64,000 nt of DNA from Nocardioides halotolerans DSM 19273. Its GTDB lineage: Bacteria > Actinomycetota > Actinomycetes > Propionibacteriales > Nocardioidaceae. Below, one piece after another: positions 17,044-25,118 of this stretch (within the stretch, counting starts at the first letter, position 1; every line of letters starts with the position of its first letter). A model generated the notes under the pieces. That model did no database searches and was not told the DNA's origin. It was given only the letters and a program-made list of their open reading frames with translations. Position numbers and translations under genes: made by a program. The stretch spans positions 62,001 through 126,000 of the forward strand of contig NZ_AUGT01000022.1 in NCBI RefSeq assembly GCF_000422805.1, read 5' to 3'.

Positions 17044-17072
17044 TGGGGCCAGTAGTGGGGCCAGTAGTGGGG
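17037..17072 (+). repeat. Three tandem 12-bp copies forming stacked stop-start modules
   Basis: CCAGTAGTGGGG is repeated exactly three times, followed by GG. Because the unit is 12 bp, each copy places a TAG in the agmatinase frame and an overlapping GTG in the amidohydrolase frame, giving three successive TAGTG stop-start overlaps. Confidence 0.95.
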
Positions 17073-18662
17073 GGAGCCGTCGTCCTGCGCGGTGGCGCCG
17101 TCTTCGACGGCCACCGCCACCTCGGTCGCGCCGACGTGCTGGTCGAGGCCGGGCGGATCGTCTCCGTCGGGAGCGACCTGCACGGCGACCAGGTCGTCGA
17201 CGCGGCCTTCGTCGCGCCCGGGTTCACCGACGCGCACGTGCACCCGATCCAGGGCGGGCTCGAGCGGCTGCGCTGCGACCTCTCCGAGCTCGCGACGCGG
17301 GAGGAGTACCTCGCCGCGGTGCGCGCGTACGCCGACAGCCGCCCCGACGTGGAGTGGATCCTCGGCGGCGGCTGGGCGATGCCGGCGTTCCCCGGCGGCA
17401 CGCCGCTGGCCTCCGACCTCGACGCGGTCGTGCCGGACCGTCCGGTGTTCCTGCCCAACCGCGACCACCACGGCGCGTGGGTCAACACCCGCGCGCTCGA
17501 GCTCGCCGGCATCGACGCCTGCATGCCCGACCCACCGGACGGGCGGATCGAGCGCGACGCCGCCGGCCGCCCGACCGGCACGCTGCACGAGGGCGCCACG
17601 GCCCTGGTCTCGCGGCACCTCCCGGTGACCAGCGCCGACGACTACCGTGCCGCGCTGCTCGAGGGGCAGTCCTACCTGCACTCGCTCGGCGTCACCGGCT
17701 GGCAGGACGCGATCGTCGGCTCCTACTCCGGGATCGACGACCCGGGTGCGACGTACGTCGCCGCGTCGGAGACCGGCGAGCTCCGCTCCCACGTCGTCGG
17801 CGCCCTGTGGTGGGACCGCACGCGCGGGGTCGAGCAGGTCGCCGACCTCGTCGCCCGGCGCGAGGCGCTGACCGGCGGCCGCTTCCGCGCCACGTCGGTG
17901 AAGATCATGCAGGACGGCGTGGCGGAGAACGGCACGGCCGCGCTGCTCGAGCCCTACCTCGACCGCTGCGGGCACGCGACCGACAACGCCGGGCACTCGT
18001 TCCTCGACGCGCACGCGATCAAGGAGGCGGTGGCCGCGCTCGACGCCGCCGGCTTCCAGGTGCACGTGCACACCATCGGCGACCGCGCGGTCCGCGAGAC
18101 CCTCGACGCGATGGTCGGCACCGACCCGGCGCACCGGCACCACGTCGCCCACCTCCAGCTGGTGCACCCCGACGACGTGCCGCGGTTCGCCGAGCTGGGC
18201 GTCGCCGCCAACATGCAGGCGCTGTGGGCCTGCCACGACGAGCAGATGACCGACCTGACGCTGCCGTTCCTCGGCGAGGAGCGGGCGGGCTGGCAGTACC
18301 CCTTCGGCGACCTGCACCGCTCCGGCGCCCGCCTGGTGTGCGGCTCCGACTGGCCGGTCTCGACCCCCGACCCGCTGGCCGCGATCCACACCGCCGTGAC
18401 CCGCACGGCGTACGGTGACCCCGGCCGCGCCGGCACCGACCCCTTCCTCCCCGGGCAGGCGCTGCCGCTCGAGGTCGCGTTCGCGGCGTACACCTCCGGC
18501 AGCGCGTGGGCCAACCACCGCGACGACGCCGGGACGCTGACGCCGGGTGCCGTCGCCGACATGGTCGTGCTCGACCGCGACCCGTTCGCGGGACCTCCCG
18601 AGGAGATCGGCGCGGCCCGCGTCGTGTCGACCTGGATCGACGGCGAGCCCGTGCACGACTGA
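17043..18662 (+). CDS. YtcJ-type metal-dependent amidohydrolase
   Basis: Up to 539 residues, depending on which of three GTG codons (17043, 17055, 17067) in the tandem repeat is used. The amidohydrolase superfamily metal site is clear: PGFTDAHVHP (His65, His67), a central KIMQDGV lysine segment, HVHTIGD and HHVAHLQL histidines, and LVCGSDWPVS (catalytic Asp, near residue 435). This is the Amidohydro_3/YtcJ family, whose substrates are mostly unknown N-acyl or cyclic amides. Its coupling to agmatinase suggests it hydrolyses a related amide, for example an acylated polyamine, but this is speculation. Confidence 0.85.
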   Translation: MGPVVGPVVGGAVVLRGGAVFDGHRHLGRADVLVEAGRIVSVGSDLHGDQVVDAAFVAPGFTDAHVHPIQGGLERLRCDLSELATREEYLAAVRAYADSRPDVEWILGGGWAMPAFPGGTPLASDLDAVVPDRPVFLPNRDHHGAWVNTRALELAGIDACMPDPPDGRIERDAAGRPTGTLHEGATALVSRHLPVTSADDYRAALLEGQSYLHSLGVTGWQDAIVGSYSGIDDPGATYVAASETGELRSHVVGALWWDRTRGVEQVADLVARREALTGGRFRATSVKIMQDGVAENGTAALLEPYLDRCGHATDNAGHSFLDAHAIKEAVAALDAAGFQVHVHTIGDRAVRETLDAMVGTDPAHRHHVAHLQLVHPDDVPRFAELGVAANMQALWACHDEQMTDLTLPFLGEERAGWQYPFGDLHRSGARLVCGSDWPVSTPDPLAAIHTAVTRTAYGDPGRAGTDPFLPGQALPLEVAFAAYTSGSAWANHRDDAGTLTPGAVADMVVLDRDPFAGPPEEIGAARVVSTWIDGEPVHD

Positions 18663-18723
18663 TTCCGCACCGATTCGGCCCCCGCCCCTACAGATTCCGT
18701 CGTCCGCCGCCTAGGCTCCGGCC
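18663..18723. promoter_or_regulatory. Short spacer with candidate operator before aldehyde dehydrogenase
   Basis: A 61-bp gap containing CAGATTCCGTCGTCC (18691-18705), the reverse-complement relative of the CGACGGAATC site at 15996-16005. It may give the aldehyde dehydrogenase gene its own Lrp-responsive promoter. Confidence 0.4.
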
Positions 18724-20157
18724 ATGGCCGACCTGCGCTTCCAGAACGTCATCAACGGTGAGCTCGTCGACTCGGCGTCGGGGCAGACCTACGACGTGAT
18801 CGACCCCACGACCGGCGAGGTGTACGCCGCGGCGCCCATGTCGGGCGCCGAGGACGTCGACCGCGCCTACGCCGCGGCCGCCGCGGCGTTCGAGTCCTGG
18901 CGCGACTCCACGCCCCAGGACCGCGCGACCGCGATGCTCAAGATCGCCGAGGCGATCGACGCGCGCAAGGACGAGATCAACGAGGTCGAGTGCAAGGACA
19001 CCGGCAAGCCGCTGCACCTGACGATGTCGGAGGAGATGCCCTACGCCTCCGACCACTTCCGATTCTTCGCCGGCGCCGCGCGGGTGCTCGAGGGCCGGTC
19101 GGCGGGCGAGTACATGGCCGACCACACCTCGTGGATCCGGCGCGAGCCGGTCGGGGTCGTCGGGCAGGTCACGCCGTGGAACTACCCGCTGCTCATGATG
19201 ATCTGGAAGATCGCCCCGGCCCTGGCCGGCGGCAACACGATCGTCCTCAAGCCGAGCGACACCACGCCGGCCAGCTCGACGCTGCTCGCCGAGATCTGCC
19301 AGGAGTTCCTGCCGCCGGGCGTCCTCAACGTCGTCTGCGGCGACCGCGACACCGGCCGCGCGCTGGTCTCGCACAAGACCCCGGCGATGGTGGCGATCAC
19401 CGGCTCGGTGCGCGCCGGCATGGAGGTCGCCGAGGCGGCGTCGTCGGACCTCAAGCGGGTCCACCTCGAGCTCGGCGGCAAGGCGCCGTGCATCGTCTTC
19501 GACGACGCCGACATCGAGAAGGCCGCCGAGGGCATCGCCGGGGCCGGCCTCTTCAACGCCGGCCAGGACTGCACCGCCGCGACCCGCGTGCTGGCCGGGG
19601 CCGGCGTCCACGACGAGTTCGTCGCGGCCCTCGCCGAGGCGGCCAAGGGGATGCCGACCGGCGCGCCGGACAGCGAGGACACCTACTACGGCCCGCTCAA
19701 CAACCAGAACCAGTTCGACCGGGTCTCCGGCATGGTGGACCGGCTGCCCGACCACGCCAACCTCGAGACCGGCGGCACCCGGCACGGCTCGATCGGCTAC
19801 TTCTACGACCCGACCGTGGTCTCCGGGCTGCAGCAGGACGACGAGCAGATCCAGTCGGAGATCTTCGGCCCGGTGATGACGGTGCAGAAGTTCAGTGACG
19901 AGGCCGAGGCGCTGCGCTGGGCGAACGGCGTCGAGTACGGCCTGTCCTCCAGCGTCTGGACCAGGGACCACGCCCGGGCGCTGCGGATGTCGCGCGGCCT
20001 CGACTTCGGCGTGGTGTGGATCAACACCCACATCCCGTTCGTCTCCGAGATGCCGCACGGCGGCTTCAAGCACTCGGGCTACGGCAAGGACCTGTCGATG
20101 TACGGCCTCGAGGACTACACGCGCATCAAGCACGTGATGTCGTATATCGGTGAGTGA
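18724..20157 (+). CDS. Aldehyde dehydrogenase (aminobutyraldehyde type)
   Basis: A 477-residue NAD(P)-dependent aldehyde dehydrogenase. Key residues are the general base Glu in LELGGKAP (about 249) and the nucleophile Cys282 in FNAGQDCTAATRV; QVTPWNYPLLMMIWKIAPAL and the TVLKPSD-like box form the cofactor pocket. FNAGQDCTA is the form seen in gamma-aminobutyraldehyde/betaine aldehyde dehydrogenases (PatD, PuuC), rather than the GQxC of many others. With the transaminase and oxidase nearby it would convert 4-aminobutanal to GABA. It is 61 bp downstream of the amidohydrolase and separated from the next gene by a repeat. Confidence 0.9.
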   Translation: MADLRFQNVINGELVDSASGQTYDVIDPTTGEVYAAAPMSGAEDVDRAYAAAAAAFESWRDSTPQDRATAMLKIAEAIDARKDEINEVECKDTGKPLHLTMSEEMPYASDHFRFFAGAARVLEGRSAGEYMADHTSWIRREPVGVVGQVTPWNYPLLMMIWKIAPALAGGNTIVLKPSDTTPASSTLLAEICQEFLPPGVLNVVCGDRDTGRALVSHKTPAMVAITGSVRAGMEVAEAASSDLKRVHLELGGKAPCIVFDDADIEKAAEGIAGAGLFNAGQDCTAATRVLAGAGVHDEFVAALAEAAKGMPTGAPDSEDTYYGPLNNQNQFDRVSGMVDRLPDHANLETGGTRHGSIGYFYDPTVVSGLQQDDEQIQSEIFGPVMTVQKFSDEAEALRWANGVEYGLSSSVWTRDHARALRMSRGLDFGVVWINTHIPFVSEMPHGGFKHSGYGKDLSMYGLEDYTRIKHVMSYIGE

Positions 20158-20188
20158 GCGTGGTCGGGTCCGGTACGCCGTCTCACCT

Positions 20189-20296
20189 GGTTTCGAGACA
20201 GGCGCTAGCGCGCCTTCCTCAACCAGCGGTGCGCCGCTGGTTGAGGAGCTTGCCCAGCAAGCGTCTCGAAACCTCGCAACCGAAGGCGGGGACTGA
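20189..20296 (+). repeat. Start-codon-proximal hairpin repeat, copy 2 (double unit)
   Basis: Two half-units face each other. The outer ends GGTTTCGAGAC (20189-20199) and GTCTCGAAACC (20263-20273) pair, as do the inner arms CCTCAACCAGCGG (20217-20229) and CCGCTGGTTGAGG (20234-20246) around a TGCG loop. Each half has its own hairpin (GGCGC/GCGCC at 20201-20214; GCTTG/CAAGC at 20248-20262). A 23-base tail with CGAAGGCGGGG leads straight to the ATG of the next gene. Confidence 0.9.
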
Positions 20297-21526
20297 ATGA
20301 GGATCCTGCTGATCGGCGCCGGGGGAGTGGGCGGCGCCTTCACGGCCATCGCCGCCCGCCGGGACTTCTTCGAGACGATCGTCGTCGCCGACTACGACCT
20401 CGCACGCGCCGAGAAGGCCGCGGCGACCGATGCGCGCTACACCGCGGCGCAGGTCGACGCGTCGGACGCCGAGTCCGTGACCGCGCTGTGCCGCGAGCAC
20501 GGCATCACGCACGTGATGAACGCCGTCGACCCGGTCTTCAACATGCCGGTCTTCAACGGCGCGTTCGCGGCCGGGGCCGACTACCTCGACATGGCGATGT
20601 CGCTCTCGAAGCCGCACCCCGAGGCGCCGTACGAGAAGACCGGCGTCAAGCTCGGCGACGAGCAGTTCGCCGTGGCCGGCGACTGGGAGGCCGCGGGCCG
20701 GCTCGCGCTGGTCGGGATCGGCGTCGAGCCGGGACTCTCCGACGTGTTCGCGCGCTACGCCGCCGACCACCTCTTCAGCGAGATCGACGAGCTCGGCACC
20801 CGCGACGGCGCCAACCTCGTCGTCACCGACGACGACGGCAGCGAGATCTTCGCGCCGTCGTTCTCCATGTGGACCACGATCGAGGAGTGCCTCAACCCTC
20901 CGGTGATCTGGGCTGGTGACGGATCGGGGGCGGGCGAGTGGCACACGACCGCGCCGTTCAGCGAGCCGGAGGTCTTCGACTTCCCCGAGGGCATCGGCCC
21001 CGTCGAGTGCGTGAACGTCGAGCACGAGGAGGTGCTCCTCATGCCGCGCTGGGTCGACTGCAAGCGGGCGACGTTCAAGTACGGCCTCGGCGACGAGTTC
21101 ATCAACATCCTCAAGGTGCTCAACACCCTCGGCCTCGACCGGACCGAGAAGGTGCGCGTGAAGGGCGTCGAGGTCAGCCCCCGCGACGTGGTCGCCGCGG
21201 TGCTGCCCGACCCCGCCACCGTCGGCCCGCGCATGAAGGGCAAGACCTGCGCCGGCCTGTGGGTGACGGGCAAGGGCAAGGACGGCGCCGCGCGGTCGAC
21301 GTACCTCTACCACGTGGTCGACAACGAGTGGACGATGCGGGAGTACGGCCACCAGTGCGTGGTCTGGCAGACCGCGATCAACCCCGTGGTCGCCCTCGAG
21401 CTGCTGGCCGCCGGCACGTGGTCCGGCGCTGGTGTGCTCGGGCCGGAGGCCTTCGACGCGGTGCCCTTCCTGGAGCTGCTGACCGCCTACGGCAGCCCAT
21501 GGGGGATGCAGGAGGTCTCGGGATAG
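20297..21526 (+). CDS. Saccharopine dehydrogenase-family oxidoreductase
   Basis: A 409-residue protein with an N-terminal Rossmann motif LLIGAGGVGGAF (residues 4-15), an adenine-ribose acidic end (ADYD) and the conserved VMNAVDPVFNMPVFNGAFAAGADYLDMA segment of the saccharopine dehydrogenase/carboxynorspermidine synthase group. The C-terminal domain (VNVEHEEVLLMPRW, then GKTCAGLWVTGKGKDG) is intact. Enzymes of this group reduce or oxidise lysine- or polyamine-linked secondary amines. The polyamine neighbours favour a polyamine or aminobutanal-linked substrate over lysine biosynthesis, but this is inference. The start codon is fed by the upstream repeat tail. Confidence 0.85.
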   Translation: MRILLIGAGGVGGAFTAIAARRDFFETIVVADYDLARAEKAAATDARYTAAQVDASDAESVTALCREHGITHVMNAVDPVFNMPVFNGAFAAGADYLDMAMSLSKPHPEAPYEKTGVKLGDEQFAVAGDWEAAGRLALVGIGVEPGLSDVFARYAADHLFSEIDELGTRDGANLVVTDDDGSEIFAPSFSMWTTIEECLNPPVIWAGDGSGAGEWHTTAPFSEPEVFDFPEGIGPVECVNVEHEEVLLMPRWVDCKRATFKYGLGDEFINILKVLNTLGLDRTEKVRVKGVEVSPRDVVAAVLPDPATVGPRMKGKTCAGLWVTGKGKDGAARSTYLYHVVDNEWTMREYGHQCVVWQTAINPVVALELLAAGTWSGAGVLGPEAFDAVPFLELLTAYGSPWGMQEVSG

Positions 21527-21542
21527 TCGGCGTCGCCGCGGG

Positions 21543-22460
21543 TCAGGGGCGGACCTGGATGATCGTCTTCCCCCTGGCTCGTTCGCCGGAGCCCACCGTC
21601 GCCGCGGCGTCGTCCAGGGTGGCCGTGCGGCCGACGGTGGTGCGCAGTCGTCCGTCGCGCACGCGCGTCACGATCTCGCGCAGCTGACCGCGGTCCGCCT
21701 CGACGACGAAGTCAACCGCGTCGCCGTCCGCCGGGCGCGCCTCGACCGGCCCGACGATCGAGACCAGCGTGCCTCCGCCGGTGATCAGCCTCGCGGACGC
21801 CTCTTGGACGGCGCCGCCGATGACGTCGAAGACCAGGTCGACCGTCCCGACCTCGCTCAGGTCCTCGCCGTCGAGGTCGACGAACTCCTTCGCCCCGAGC
21901 TCGAGCACCGTCTCCCGGTCCGCCGCCCGGCCGGTGCCGATCACGTGGGCGCCGGCGTCGGCGGCGAGCTGGGTCACCATCGCCCCGACCGCGCCGGCCG
22001 CCCCGTGCGCGAGGACGCGCTGGCCCGGCTCGAGGTGGCCGTGGTCGAAGAGGCCCTGCCACGCGGTCAGGCCGGAGATCGGCAGGGAGGCGCCGACGGT
22101 CGCGTCGACGTCGTCCGGCAGGACGGCGAGGTTGCGCGCCTCCACCGCGACGTACTCCGCGAGCGTGCCGTCGCGGTGCCAGTCCGCGAGACCGACGACC
22201 CGCTCACCCACGGACAGTCCCGTCGTGCCGTAGCCGAGGGCGGTGACGACGCCCGCCAGCTCGTGGCCGGGGATGGACGGCGTCCGGTCGCGGCCGGCGC
22301 GGTCGACCCACGTCGACGGCCACTCGAGCTCGGTCGACACCCAACCGGCGGCATGGACCTCGACGACGACGTCGTTGATCGCTGCCGTCGGCATCGGGCG
22401 GTCCACGAGGGTCAGGCCTCGCGTGCCTGCGGCCGGGTCCGTGACCACGAGTGCCTTCAT
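21543..22460 (-). CDS. Quinone-oxidoreductase-like MDR protein (zinc-independent)
   Basis: A 305-residue medium-chain dehydrogenase/reductase. I chose ATG 22460 (MKALVVTDP) because GGGAG lies 9 bases upstream. GROES-like N-domain residues (SIPGHELAGVV) are followed by the NADPH-binding AHGAAGAVGAMVTQLA motif typical of QOR-type enzymes. The structural-zinc Cys cluster of alcohol dehydrogenases is absent. It is divergent from a TetR regulator over 110 bp with matching inverted repeats, a common arrangement for a regulated detoxifying reductase. Confidence 0.88.
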   Translation of the reverse strand: MKALVVTDPAAGTRGLTLVDRPMPTAAINDVVVEVHAAGWVSTELEWPSTWVDRAGRDRTPSIPGHELAGVVTALGYGTTGLSVGERVVGLADWHRDGTLAEYVAVEARNLAVLPDDVDATVGASLPISGLTAWQGLFDHGHLEPGQRVLAHGAAGAVGAMVTQLAADAGAHVIGTGRAADRETVLELGAKEFVDLDGEDLSEVGTVDLVFDVIGGAVQEASARLITGGGTLVSIVGPVEARPADGDAVDFVVEADRGQLREIVTRVRDGRLRTTVGRTATLDDAAATVGSGERARGKTIIQVRP

Positions 22461-22496
22461 CCTGCGACTCCCTTCGATGCGCCGGCTGCCGGCGAG

Positions 22497-22553
22497 TTCC
22501 GTTACGCGCACTCTATGAAACTCGAACAGTTACGGCAAGAGGCTGTAACGGAA
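22497..22553. promoter_or_regulatory. Candidate TetR operators between the reductase and tetR genes
   Basis: TTCCGTTAC (22497-22505) and GTAACGGAA (22545-22553) are exact inverted repeats flanking the spacer centre, and a third related half-site AGTTACGG lies at 22528-22535. Their position between divergent starts fits autoregulation by the TetR protein. Confidence 0.65.
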
Positions 22554-22570
22554 CTGGGTACGATGCCGCC

Positions 22571-23152
22571 ATGACAGCCGGTGGACGCCCGCGCAACCCC
22601 GCCCTCGACGAGGCCATCATCCTCGCGACGCGCGCCCGGCTCGTCCGCGACGGCTACTCGCGCATGACCCTGGGCGACATCGCCGCTGACGCCGGGGTGA
22701 GCCGCCCGACGCTCTACCGCCGCTGGGACACCAAGCTGGAGCTGGTCGCCGATGCGCTGGACTACGGCTTCCGCAAGCAGCGCGACCAGTACGACATCGA
22801 CATCGCCAGCCTGGATCCCCGCGAGGCCTTCACCGAAGCGGTCCGCCGCCTGGACCCGGCGTACTTCAACCCGGACGCCATGGTCCTCATGGGCAACTTC
22901 GCCGGCGAGGTGATCCACACCCCCGAGCTGCTCGAGATGCTCCGGCAGCATGCCGTCGAGCCGCGCGTCACGCTCTTGGAGGACGTGCTGGCCCAGCTGC
23001 AGCAGCGCGGCGCCGTGTCCGAGGGGATCGATGCGCACACCATCGCCACCATGTGCTTCGGCAGCTACTTCGGCGCGTTCTACCGGGGCGAGTCCAGGGA
23101 GGACATCCCCGACAGCGTCGTCGCCGTGCTGTGGCCGGTGATCGCGGCCTGA
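22571..23152 (+). CDS. TetR/AcrR-family transcriptional regulator
   Basis: A 193-residue repressor. The N-terminal HTH is evident (YSRMTLGDIAADAGVSRPTL, then YRRWDTKLELVADAL) at residues 28-62. The C-terminal part is a helical ligand domain with a WHG-like TetR_C form (ISREDIPDSVV region). The frame continues upstream without support; ATG 22571 sits just downstream of the operator-like repeats. Probable target: the divergent quinone reductase. Confidence 0.9.
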   Translation: MTAGGRPRNPALDEAIILATRARLVRDGYSRMTLGDIAADAGVSRPTLYRRWDTKLELVADALDYGFRKQRDQYDIDIASLDPREAFTEAVRRLDPAYFNPDAMVLMGNFAGEVIHTPELLEMLRQHAVEPRVTLLEDVLAQLQQRGAVSEGIDAHTIATMCFGSYFGAFYRGESREDIPDSVVAVLWPVIAA

Positions 23153-23238
23153 TGCGGCCCTGGAGCGACCGGATCGCGGCTGGATTCGTGCGTTCTTGCC
23201 AACGGCCGGACACGCCCGCCCAACCAGTTTCCGGCCGG

Positions 23239-24192
23239 TCAGGCGGTGCGACTCGCGAAGCGGCGCCGGTAGCGCCCAGGGGTGACCCTGACCTCCGAGG
23301 TGAAGCTCGCCCGGAAGGTCGCAGGCGAGTAGTAGCCCGCCTCGTGGCTGATCCGGTCGAGCGACAGATCGGTCGTCTCGAGCAGGGTCTTGGCGATCGC
23401 GATCCGTTCGGCCGCCACCCAACGCATCGGCGTGGTCCCGAGGTCACGCTGGAAGCGACGGGCGAGGGTCCGGGGTGACGCCGCTGCCGCCCGGGCGAGC
23501 CGCTGGAGGGTGACGTCCTCGTGCAGGTGGGAGTGCAGCCAGGCGCGGAGCTCGTCGAGCCAGTGGGCCTGCTGGGTCAGCGGGTCCGCGGCGACGTACT
23601 GCGCTTGGTCGCCGTCGCGGTGCGCTGCGATCACCAGGTTGCGCGCGATCGTGTTCGCGGCCTGTTGGCCGTGGTCGGTGCGGATCAGGTGGAGGCAGAG
23701 GTCGAGGCCGGCCGCCGAGCCGGCGCTGGTGAGCACCCCGTCGTCGACGTAGATCGCGCGAGCATCCACGTCGACTGCCGGGTAGCTGCGCTGCAGCAGG
23801 TCGGCCCAGCGCCAGTGCGTCGTAGCTCGGTGCCCGTCGAGGACGCCCGCCTCGGCCAGCGCGAAGGCGCCGGTGCATAGCGAGACCATGCGTACGTTGG
23901 CGGCCGCGGCCCGGCGCAGCGCGCGGACCAGTGCCGCGTTCACGGGCTCTTCGGGGCGGATCGCGGGCACGACGACGGTGTCGGCTTCGGCGAGCGCGGT
24001 GAGCGGTCGGTGCGGCACCAGTCGAGGCCCGCCATGGACGCGCACGCCGCGGAGGTCGCCGTACAGGGCGACGTCGTACAACGGACTGGCGTTGCGGTCC
24101 CAGTCGTAGCCCAGCGCCTCGAGTGGCATGCCGATCTCGAAGAGCGTCATGCCGTCGATGATCGGTATGGCGATCGACCGTCGCGAAGGCAT
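23239..24192 (-). CDS. GlxA-type regulator (DJ-1/PfpI domain plus AraC HTH)
   Basis: A 317-residue protein with an N-terminal glutamine-amidotransferase-like domain (residues 1-170; MVSLCTGAFALAEAG carries the elbow Cys, and HWRWADLL follows) and a C-terminal AraC-type double HTH ([22 protein letters not shown]; then LSLDRISHEAGYYSPATFRASF). It belongs to the GlxA/FtrA regulators. An inverted repeat TGGCAAG (24192-24198) and CTTGCCA (24220-24226) at its own start suggests autoregulation. The gene it should regulate, expected on the divergent side, is missing or decayed. Confidence 0.9.
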   Translation of the reverse strand: MPSRRSIAIPIIDGMTLFEIGMPLEALGYDWDRNASPLYDVALYGDLRGVRVHGGPRLVPHRPLTALAEADTVVVPAIRPEEPVNAALVRALRRAAAANVRMVSLCTGAFALAEAGVLDGHRATTHWRWADLLQRSYPAVDVDARAIYVDDGVLTSAGSAAGLDLCLHLIRTDHGQQAANTIARNLVIAAHRDGDQAQYVAADPLTQQAHWLDELRAWLHSHLHEDVTLQRLARAAAASPRTLARRFQRDLGTTPMRWVAAERIAIAKTLLETTDLSLDRISHEAGYYSPATFRASFTSEVRVTPGRYRRRFASRTA

Positions 24193-24226
24193 GGCAAGAA
24201 GTTAGCATTCATTGTCGATCTTGCCA
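24192..24226. promoter_or_regulatory. Inverted repeat at the GlxA-type regulator start
   Basis: TGGCAAG (24192-24198) and CTTGCCA (24220-24226) are exact inverted heptamers 21 bp apart, the first touching the start codon of the regulator. Possible operator. Confidence 0.45.
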
Positions 24227-24263
24227 CTACTTCGAGCGCACCGGTCGGCGGATCGTGGGGGGC

Positions 24264-24509
24264 ATGAGCCCACGCCCGGTCCCCACCAGGTCCATCACCC
24301 ACCTGAACGGCAGTGCCGCGCCGGTGCCCGCCGAACGCAGCATCGTCCGCCGTGTATGGCGGGCCGTGCTGGACGTCGTGCACGGCATCGACGCCGGCGC
24401 GTTGATCGCGCACGGTCGCGAGGTGCCGCCGGATCACGTCGCGCGCCAGCGTCGGCTCGACCACGACGAGGTCGAGCGCCGACTGGCCGTTCTCTATCCG
24501 AGACCCTGA
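24264..24509 (+). CDS. Small hypothetical protein
   Basis: An 81-residue reading frame from ATG 24264 with a G-rich stretch (GTGGGGGGC) just upstream. The protein is basic, with a helical middle (RRVWRAVLDVVHGIDAGALIAHG) and a charged end (RQRRLDHDEVERRLAVLYPRP). No family is recognised. It is divergent from the GlxA-type gene, where a regulated gene would be expected. It could be a real small protein or a remnant. Confidence 0.35.
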   Translation: MSPRPVPTRSITHLNGSAAPVPAERSIVRRVWRAVLDVVHGIDAGALIAHGREVPPDHVARQRRLDHDEVERRLAVLYPRP

Positions 24510-25118
24510 CGCGCGCACATCGGAGCAAACAAGCAGATCCGGCCGCAGCGCGCTATCTGCGGCTACGTCCGCGTGCGAACAGTGGCAACGCGCACAAGTG
24601 TGGTGCTGCGGATGAGACGAGCTGATCTTCAGCACCACACTCTCAAGCGGACTGCTGACCGGCGACTCGCACGTATTCGGACGTAGCGAGCGACGATGCT
24701 GCGTGCCGGCCTCAGCGTGGGAGGCCAAGTCGGGCTGGCGATCGCTACGTTCGGCTACGCCACCCTGCCGCCAGACGCACTCAACTCGGATCCGGACGCC
24801 CGGCAGGGCTTCGGGTCGGTGCGAACAGGTGGGGCGGAAGGCCTCGCTCATCGGATCGATGCACGCCGACGACCCGCGCGACGACGGTCGGCCGGTCCGT
24901 GTCGGCGCCGCGCGACTGGTGCAGGTCGGTGGAACCGATACGCCGGAGGTGCAGCTCGAGGCGGCCCTTGCCAGGACCGAGGCGGCGTTGAAGCACGGCC
25001 CGGAGTAGGTGCCCGCGACACGGATCCCGCGGTTCTCGACCGTCCCGGCAGCGCAAACGGTCGTCAACGTGCCGAAATGGTGCTGGAACTCGATGCCCGG
25101 CGTCACTAGGTTGCGATC
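24510..25118. other. 609-bp gene-poor stretch with decayed-looking coding fragments
   Basis: No intact gene is convincing. Plus-strand frames at about 24696-25010 look protein-like only in pieces and in different frames (for example VGLAIATFGYATLPPDALN, then in another frame RLVQVGGTDTPEVQLEAALA), as expected of a frameshifted remnant. Codon use is less GC-biased than in the flanking genes. It carries the inverted repeat at 24597-24641 and CCGCAG/CTGCGG at 24543-24562. The end also holds the leader of the next ABC operon. Confidence 0.5.
24597..24641. repeat. Perfect 12-bp inverted repeat with 21-base loop
   Basis: AGTGTGGTGCTG (24597-24608) pairs perfectly with CAGCACCACACT (24630-24641). 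It lies in non-coding DNA between the small hypothetical gene and the second polyamine transporter. There is no T-run, so it is not a classical intrinsic terminator. Confidence 0.85.

Noticed and set aside
24147..25106. 319-codon minus-strand frame across the gene-poor interval
   Set aside because: It overlaps the start of the GlxA-type gene, shows no domain, and its Cys/Ser/Arg-rich composition suggests chance.
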